Both the position numbers and the translations under genes were made by a program. From UBA2334 sp049653005 (GTDB lineage: Bacteria > Pseudomonadota > Gammaproteobacteria > Burkholderiales > Burkholderiaceae_C): a stretch of 30,303 bases of DNA. This document shows, piece after piece, positions 25,253 to 30,303 of this stretch (its first letter is position 1; every line of letters begins with the position of its first letter). Below the pieces are notes generated by a model. The model saw nothing but the letters and a program-made list of their open reading frames with translations. It ran no database searches and was not told where the DNA came from. The stretch is from NCBI GenBank assembly GCA_049653005.1, contig JBASFL010000130.1, forward strand, positions 1-30,303, read 5' to 3'.

Positions 25253-26560
25253 ATGCCAACGATTCAAACTGATCGTCAAGCTGCGTTGCATTCGCTCATT
25301 TCTGCCTTTCTGGCTGAGCGTCTGAGCAGCAAGCTCGACAAACTTGACCCCGATGATCCCAAGCGGCAAGAGCTGCTCCAGCAGTTCCAACCCGCCACCT
25401 GGCTGGAAGATGCCGCCCGGCGGGCCAGCCAGATTCAGGCGGTCACGCACTCGCTCAAGCCCATTCACCCCGATGCCAAAGGCACCAACCTGTATTGCCC
25501 GCCCGCCACATTGGCTGCGGTGCCTGTGGTGGGCAGCCATTGCCTGGGTGACGACTTTGCGGGCGATGTGGTGGGCAATGCCGCCGCGCTGGATGTGTAC
25601 AAATTCCTGAAACTGGAGCATGAAGGCCAATCTCTGCTTGCGCTGGCTGCCGCTGGCGATGTGGATTTGGCGCACGCCCTGAGTGCCGACCCCGCCCAGG
25701 CCCAGGCGTGGATGGCCGCGTTTGCCAGCTTGACAGCACCGCGAGGACAACTGGCATCGCACACCCTGGCCAAGCAGCTGTACTGGCCTGTGGGCACCGA
25801 TGTGCATGCCGACGCCAGCTACCACCTGCTGGCCCCGCTGTACGCCAGCTCGCTGGCGCACAAGGTGTTTGAGACACTGCAAAACGACCGCTTCAGCGAC
25901 GAGGCCAAGGCCGCCCGCGAGGCCCGCAAGGCCGGCCTGTACAGCGAGCGCCCGGTGCGCGAGTACCCCAACGTGGCCGTACAGCAACTGGGCGGCACCA
26001 AGCCGCAGAACATCAGCCAGCTCAACAGCGAACGCCGGGGCAACAACAGCCTGCTGGCATCACTGCCGCCAGTGTGGCGCAGCATTGAATTGAAGCCTCT
26101 GCTGGGCAGCGAATCCCTGTTTCCCCGTTACGGCCGCCGCCCCGGCGTGAAGGCCGCGCTGCGCGACCTGGTGGCGTTTCTCAAGGCCGATCCCACCCGC
26201 AACCTGGCCACCCGCCAGCGCCGCGCCGCACTGGTGGACACGCTCATCGACGAGTTTTTGCAACTCTGTGCCGAGCTGCGCAGCTTGCCCCCCGGCTGGA
26301 GCCAGCAGCCCGACTGCGCACTGAGCGACTTGCACGCCCGCTGGCTGGACCCCACAGGCTGCGCCCAGGCCGATGCCGAGTTCAGCCGCAACCCGCCCAC
26401 CGATGTGGCCGAGCGCATCAGCGCCGCCTTTGCGACCTGGCTCAACGCCCAGATGCGCCCGCCGTTGCCCGTGGGCGACCCCGAATTTGCCGCCTGGCGC
26501 AAAGAAATGCTGGCGCAGATCGAAGCCGAAGAACGGGAGGGTTGCGATGTTGACCTCTGA
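25253..26560 (+). CDS. cas8f: Type I-F Csy complex subunit Cas8f (Csy1)
   Basis: 435 aa, close to the 434 aa of P. aeruginosa Csy1. It forms the tail of the Csy surveillance complex with Cas5f and recognises the PAM. Conserved blocks are FLAERLSSKLDKLDPDD, AARRASQIQAVTHSLKPIHPDA, DVVGNAAALDVYKFL, SHTLAKQLYWP and the near-invariant GGTKPQNISQLNSER. The ATG at 25253 aligns best with family N-termini; an in-frame ATG four codons earlier (25241) is possible. Neither has a strong ribosome-binding site. About 250 nt of leader separate it from the putative promoter. The stop overlaps the cas5f start by 14 bp. Confidence 0.96.
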   Translation: MPTIQTDRQAALHSLISAFLAERLSSKLDKLDPDDPKRQELLQQFQPATWLEDAARRASQIQAVTHSLKPIHPDAKGTNLYCPPATLAAVPVVGSHCLGDDFAGDVVGNAAALDVYKFLKLEHEGQSLLALAAAGDVDLAHALSADPAQAQAWMAAFASLTAPRGQLASHTLAKQLYWPVGTDVHADASYHLLAPLYASSLAHKVFETLQNDRFSDEAKAAREARKAGLYSERPVREYPNVAVQQLGGTKPQNISQLNSERRGNNSLLASLPPVWRSIELKPLLGSESLFPRYGRRPGVKAALRDLVAFLKADPTRNLATRQRRAALVDTLIDEFLQLCAELRSLPPGWSQQPDCALSDLHARWLDPTGCAQADAEFSRNPPTDVAERISAAFATWLNAQMRPPLPVGDPEFAAWRKEMLAQIEAEEREGCDVDL

Positions 26561-27626
26561 CACCACCCACGCAACGACAGACCCCACCGCCCCCACCCAT
26601 CAAGCATTGCTGGAGTTGCCACGGCTGCGCGTGCAAAACGCCAACGCCATCTCCAGCCCGCTGACCTGGGGGTTTCCGGCCATCACCGCCTTCACCGGCT
26701 TCATGACCGCGCTGGCCCGCCGCCTGGGGCCAGAGGCGGGCATTGCGCTGCAAGGCGTGGGCGTGATCTGCCACGGCTTTGAGGCGCAGGTGACGCAAGG
26801 CGGCTACACCCGCAGCTTTGCCCTCACCCGCAACCCCGTGCTGGCTGACGGCAGCACCGCAGCCATCGTGGAAGAAGGGCGCGTCCACCTCGACATCACC
26901 CTGGTGTTGCAAGCCGAACTGGCCCACCGCTACCTGGACGACAGCGCCCGCGCCGAGCTGGCCGCGCACATCGGCACCCTGGTGGCGGGCATGCGGCTGG
27001 CAGGTGGCAGCGTGATGCCGCCACTGCCGGCGCAGTTTCAGCGCCCGCCACGCCCCCGTCTCAGCCTGCTGGCGGGCCAAGCAGATGACCGTGCCAGCCA
27101 GTTCAAACGCATGCGCCGCCGCTGGCTGCCCGGCTTTGCCCTGGTGCTGCGCGACGACCTGCTGCAAGCCCACTGGGCCGAGCTGCAAACCCGCCAGCCC
27201 CAGGCCACACTGCTCGATGCCTGGCTGGACCTGTCGCGCATCAACCACCGCGCCACGCGCCGAGAGGGGAGTGGGCCCGAGCAGGCCAATCAAGCCGAGT
27301 GGGCCACCGACAGCCGCCCCGGCTGGCTGGTGCCCATGCCCGTGGGCTTTGCCGCCCTGTCCGGCTTGCACGCCCCCGGCAGCGTGGCCGGTGTGCGCGA
27401 CCCGGCGGTGCCCTTCCGGTTTGTGGAAAGCGTGTATGCCATCGGCCAGTGGATCAGCCCCCACCGCCTGCAAGACACGCACGACCTGCTGTGGCACACC
27501 CGCCACGACGCAGCCAGCGGCCTGTACCGCTGCATCAACCACTTCAAATCCGTGGCCCCCGCCACCGCAGAAACCCAGGACGACCCCAACCTGGCCGATT
27601 TCAACGCTGACGACTACATCGACTGA
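26547..27626 (+). CDS. cas5f: Type I-F Csy complex subunit Cas5f (Csy2)
   Basis: 359 aa, about 30 longer than P. aeruginosa Csy2. A RAMP-fold protein that grips the 5' handle of the crRNA. Family blocks: LRVQNANAISSPLTWGFPAITAFTGFMTAL near the start, GVGVICHGFEAQVT, and near the end GLYRCINHFKSV. The N-terminal 20 residues are Thr/Pro-rich and the C-terminal end is acidic (DDPNLADFNADDYID). The ATG at 26547 has GGGAGGG upstream and overlaps cas8f by 14 bp, so translation is probably coupled. Confidence 0.95.
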   Translation: MLTSDTTHATTDPTAPTHQALLELPRLRVQNANAISSPLTWGFPAITAFTGFMTALARRLGPEAGIALQGVGVICHGFEAQVTQGGYTRSFALTRNPVLADGSTAAIVEEGRVHLDITLVLQAELAHRYLDDSARAELAAHIGTLVAGMRLAGGSVMPPLPAQFQRPPRPRLSLLAGQADDRASQFKRMRRRWLPGFALVLRDDLLQAHWAELQTRQPQATLLDAWLDLSRINHRATRREGSGPEQANQAEWATDSRPGWLVPMPVGFAALSGLHAPGSVAGVRDPAVPFRFVESVYAIGQWISPHRLQDTHDLLWHTRHDAASGLYRCINHFKSVAPATAETQDDPNLADFNADDYID

Positions 27627-27651
27627 ACCCCACCCTCAAGGAGCAACCCAA

Positions 27652-28704
27652 ATGGCAACCAAAAACACAACCGCCGCCACCGAACTCAAAACCGCCTCGG
27701 TCCTCGCGTTCGAGCGCAAGCTGGACCCGTCTGACGCCCTGTTTGCCGCAGGCACCTGGGCCGACCGCGCCCACAGTGCCGCTTGGGCACCCGTGGTGAT
27801 CCGCGCCAAGTCGGTGCGAGGCACCATTTCCAACCGGCTCAAAACCAAAGACCAAGACCCGGCCAAGCTCGACGCCGCCATCGAAAACCCCAACCTCCAA
27901 ACCGTGGACGTGGCCATGCTGCCCGCCGAGGCCGACACCCTCAAGGTCAGCTTCACGCTGCGCGTGCTGGGCGGTGCGGGCACCCCGTCGGCCTGCAACA
28001 GCGCGGACTATCAGCGGGCGCTGATCGACACTGTCAACGGCTACGTGGCCACCCACGGCTTTGCCGAACTGGCCCACCGCTACGCCGCCAACCTGGCCAA
28101 CGGTCGCTTCCTGTGGCGCAACCGCCTGGGGGCCGAGCAGATCGAGGTGCAAGTGGCTCGTCTGGTCAATGGTCAGGCAGAAAATATTGGGTCTTTTGAT
28201 GCCCTGGCGCTTTCCCTGCGTGGCTTTGATGCTCCTGAATTTGAAAATTCCAGCTTGAACGCCGTGGCCGCCTTGCTGGCGCAAGGACTGGCGGGCAAAA
28301 GCCATGTGCTGCTGCAAGTGACGGCCTTTGTGCGCATGGGGCCGGGCCAGGAGGTGTACCCCTCGCAAGAGCTGATCCTGGACAAAGACAAGGCCGGCAA
28401 AAGCAAAACGCTGTACCACGTCAACGGCGTGGCGGGCATGCATTCGCAAAAGCTGGGCAACGCCATCCGCACCATCGACACCTGGTACCCCGGCGCCGCC
28501 GACAACGGCCCGATTGCCGTCGAGCCCTACGGCTCCGTTACCACACAGGGCAAGGCCTATCGCCAGCCCAAGGCCAAGGAAGACTTCTACACCCTGTTCG
28601 ACAACTGGGTCACCAAGGGCCAGGCCCCGGCGCTGGAGCAACAGCACTTTGTGATGGCCACGCTGATCCGGGGTGGCGTGTTTGGCGATGCAGGCAAGGA
28701 CTGA
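27652..28704 (+). CDS. cas7f: Type I-F Csy complex backbone subunit Cas7f (Csy3)
   Basis: 350 aa (P. aeruginosa Csy3 is about 342). Several copies form the helical backbone along the spacer part of the crRNA and impose the every-sixth-base kink. Typical blocks: LKTASVLAFERKLDPSDALF, KSVRGTISNRL, RYAANLANGRFLWRNRLGAE and GVAGMHSQKLGNAIRTIDTWYP. The ATG follows CAAGGAGCAACCCAA, a good ribosome-binding site, 25 bp after the cas5f stop. Having its own strong site fits the need for more copies of this subunit. Confidence 0.97.
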   Translation: MATKNTTAATELKTASVLAFERKLDPSDALFAAGTWADRAHSAAWAPVVIRAKSVRGTISNRLKTKDQDPAKLDAAIENPNLQTVDVAMLPAEADTLKVSFTLRVLGGAGTPSACNSADYQRALIDTVNGYVATHGFAELAHRYAANLANGRFLWRNRLGAEQIEVQVARLVNGQAENIGSFDALALSLRGFDAPEFENSSLNAVAALLAQGLAGKSHVLLQVTAFVRMGPGQEVYPSQELILDKDKAGKSKTLYHVNGVAGMHSQKLGNAIRTIDTWYPGAADNGPIAVEPYGSVTTQGKAYRQPKAKEDFYTLFDNWVTKGQAPALEQQHFVMATLIRGGVFGDAGKD

Positions 28705-28708
28705 CACC

Positions 28709-29275
28709 ATGACCACCTTGAGCCACTTCGTGGACATTGACGTGCGGCCTGACGAAGACTTTCCGTCCAGCCAGCTCATGGGGGCTTTGTACGCGCGCCT
28801 GCACAAAGGGCTGGTGGCACACGGCAAGGGCGACATCGGCGTGAGCTTTCCGGCGCACAGCGACCGGTGGCTTGGCAACCGCCTGCGGCTGCACGGCAGC
28901 GCAGACGCGCTGGGCCAGCTGATGGGCCAAGACTGGCTCAAAGGCATGCGCGACCACCTGGACATGACCCCCGCCAGCCCCGTGCCAGCCCAGGTGCAAC
29001 ACCGGCAGGTGAAGCGCGTGCAAACCCAAAGCAGCCCAGAGCGCCTGCGCCGCCGCCTGATGCGGCGGCACAACCTGACCGCCGAAGATGCCGCCCAGCG
29101 CATCCCTGACGCCGCAGCACAGTGGGCAGATTTGCCTTCGGTGTTTGTGCGCAGCAGCAGCACAGGGCAGGCCTTTCGCCTGTTTGTGTGCCATGGCCCA
29201 TTGACCCCTGAACCCCAGGGAGGGGGCTTCAGCACCTACGGCTTGAGCCTGGCTGCATCGGTACCCTGGTTTTGA
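28709..29275 (+). CDS. cas6f: Type I-F crRNA-processing endoribonuclease Cas6f (Csy4)
   Basis: 188 aa (P. aeruginosa Csy4 187). It cuts each pre-crRNA repeat at the 3' base of the stem-loop and stays bound to it. The catalytic histidine is H32 in ALYARLHKGLV, the serine-rich active-site loop is SSSTGQAFRLF (about 149-159), and an arginine-rich helix (ERLRRRLMRRHNL, about 110-123) fits the RNA major groove. The start lies 4 bp after the cas7f stop. The array begins about 130 bp downstream. The same enzyme should process the mini-CRISPR RNA. Confidence 0.96.
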   Translation: MTTLSHFVDIDVRPDEDFPSSQLMGALYARLHKGLVAHGKGDIGVSFPAHSDRWLGNRLRLHGSADALGQLMGQDWLKGMRDHLDMTPASPVPAQVQHRQVKRVQTQSSPERLRRRLMRRHNLTAEDAAQRIPDAAAQWADLPSVFVRSSSTGQAFRLFVCHGPLTPEPQGGGFSTYGLSLAASVPWF

Positions 29276-29404
29276 CTCTTTTTGAGGGGGTAGAAAAAGT
29301 TCTTTAAAAATCAATGACTTGCTGAATGGGTGAAAAAAAGGGTGAAAACCAGTTTTCCGCCTGTTTTTCTTTTGGAGGCAAGCACTTGGCGCTAAATGGG
29401 GCTA
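29276..29404 (+). promoter_or_regulatory. CRISPR leader with promoter and IHF site
   Basis: 129 bp, AT-rich against the surrounding genes. AATCAATGACTTG at 29309-29321 fits the IHF consensus WATCAANNNNTTR exactly; IHF is required for I-F spacer integration. TTGAGG (29282-29287) and TAAAAA (29305-29310) at 17-bp spacing are a candidate array promoter, with the -10 touching the IHF site. Purine/T runs follow up to the first repeat. Confidence 0.75.
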
Positions 29405-30272
29405 CCTCACTGCCGCATAGGCAGCTCAGAAAATGAACAAACAGATGATTCTTGACCCGTTTCACCTCACTGCCGCATAGGCAGCTCAGAAAATCAGTTC
29501 GGCAGGGGGTCGGCGGCGTTTTGGCCTCACTGCCGCATAGGCAGCTCAGAAAAGACGGTGAACAAGCCGGTGGAGTGGATCACCCCTCACTGCCGCATAG
29601 GCAGCTCAGAAATTTTTCAGCATGGCACTGCCCTAAGTGTTGGACCTCACTGCCGCATAGGCAGCTCAGAAATGGCCGGGTAAGCGCAGGCCCTGACGGC
29701 ACCCCCTCACTGCCGCATAGGCAGCTCAGAAAACCACGTGGTCGGGCATCTTGGCGCGGTTGATCCTCACTGCCGCATAGGCAGCTCAGAAATTTGCGGC
29801 CCAGCTTTGCGCGGATCCGTGCCCCCTCACTGCCGCATAGGCAGCTCAGAAAAGTTGTTGCGGTCCCAGAACAGGGCCTTGTCGCCTCACTGCCGCATAG
29901 GCAGCTCAGAAATTTGACGGTTTCGAGGGCCAGCTGGCCTTTGACCTCACTGCCGCATAGGCAGCTCAGAAAACCGCCACCACCGGTGAAAGAGAACAGG
30001 TAAGCCTCACTGCCGCATAGGCAGCTCAGAAAGCCACATCACAGTGGGCAGCTTCTTCGACCGCCCTCACTGCCGCATAGGCAGCTCAGAAATCCCCGGC
30101 CATCCACTGATCTAGGGTGGCATCCCTCACTGCCGCATAGGCAGCTCAGAAAGTTGACCGATGTGACCGGTCCACCAGCAATGGCCTCACTGCCGCATAG
30201 GCAGCTCAGAAAGACAGCTTCGGCCTGATGTGTGTGGTGTTTGACCTCACTGCCGCATAGGCAGCTCAGAAA
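29405..30272 (+). CRISPR. Type I-F CRISPR array, 15 repeats and 14 complete spacers, possibly continuing past the window
   Basis: Fifteen copies of a 28-bp repeat start every 60 bp from 29405 to 30245, with 32-bp spacers. By eye all fifteen are identical. The core is CTGCC-GCATA-GGCAG followed by CTCAGAAA; the repeat begins CCTCA. This is a variant of the usual I-F repeat, which begins GTTCA and ends CTAAGAAA. Leader-side orientation follows from cas6f and the leader. The last visible repeat is not degenerate and is followed by 31 bases to the window end, one short of a full spacer, so it is undecided whether the array goes on. No spacer was seen to match another part of the window. Confidence 0.99.
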
Positions 30273-30303
30273 AATGTCTGTTTTTTTTCCGCTGGCGCAA
30301 ACA

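Noticed and set aside
24993..25325. A 110-codon plus-strand frame covering the cas8f leader.
   Set aside because: It has no ribosome-binding site, runs through the hairpins and into cas8f in a different frame, and resembles no known family. Treated as chance.
29452..30003. Open frames with a repeating SLPHRQLRK peptide.
   Set aside because: This is simply the CRISPR repeat read in one frame; the 60-bp period keeps the frame open. Not a protein gene.

Overview
The window is GC-rich chromosomal DNA from a betaproteobacterium, most likely of the family Comamonadaceae (inferred from the lptD-surA-rsmA order, a divergent amgK, the hybrid malic enzyme and protein sequence style; the species cannot be named). 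Coding density is very high and many genes overlap by 4 bp.

Left part, 1-10370, is housekeeping. amgK and rsmE (cut by the window edge) point left. lptD-surA-rsmA point right and serve outer-membrane assembly and ribosome maturation. A secreted barnase-type RNase and its barstar inhibitor point left, followed by the large malic enzyme maeB with a clear terminator and a small DUF2061 membrane protein.

Middle part, 10527-18789, is a right-pointing accessory cluster: an SPFH/SHOCT protein, a zinc-ribbon DUF4178 membrane protein, a DUF350 membrane protein, a UPF0149 protein, a membrane-fused aminopropyltransferase (spermidine-synthase-like), a DUF4143 ATPase that looks inserted, and a Tat-lipoprotein FAD oxidoreductase. 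It resembles envelope-stress/polyamine neighbourhoods known from other bacteria, but its function is unknown.

Right part, 18809-30303, is a complete type I-F CRISPR-Cas locus: cas1, cas2/3, cas8f, cas5f, cas7f, cas6f, an AT-rich leader with an exact IHF consensus, and an array of at least 15 identical 28-bp repeats with 32-bp spacers. The locus is split between cas3 and cas8f by an opposite-strand AbiEi/AbiEii toxin-antitoxin operon and by the most interesting element of the window.

That element, at about 24833-24965 on the minus strand, is a miniature degenerate CRISPR unit: a sigma70-like promoter, a pseudo-repeat, a 19-nt pseudo-spacer, a second pseudo-repeat and an intrinsic terminator. 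The pseudo-spacer matches the putative cas8f promoter (24976-24994) at 15 of 19 positions next to a correct CC PAM. Mismatches fall at positions 6, 12, 13 and 18, and 6, 12 and 18 are exactly the positions that Cascade-type complexes flip out of the guide. This has all the marks of a Cas-autoregulating RNA (CreR type): it would be processed by Cas6f and would guide the Csy complex to repress its own operon. The cas8f transcript also has a roughly 250-nt leader with hairpins and a tiny upstream ORF.
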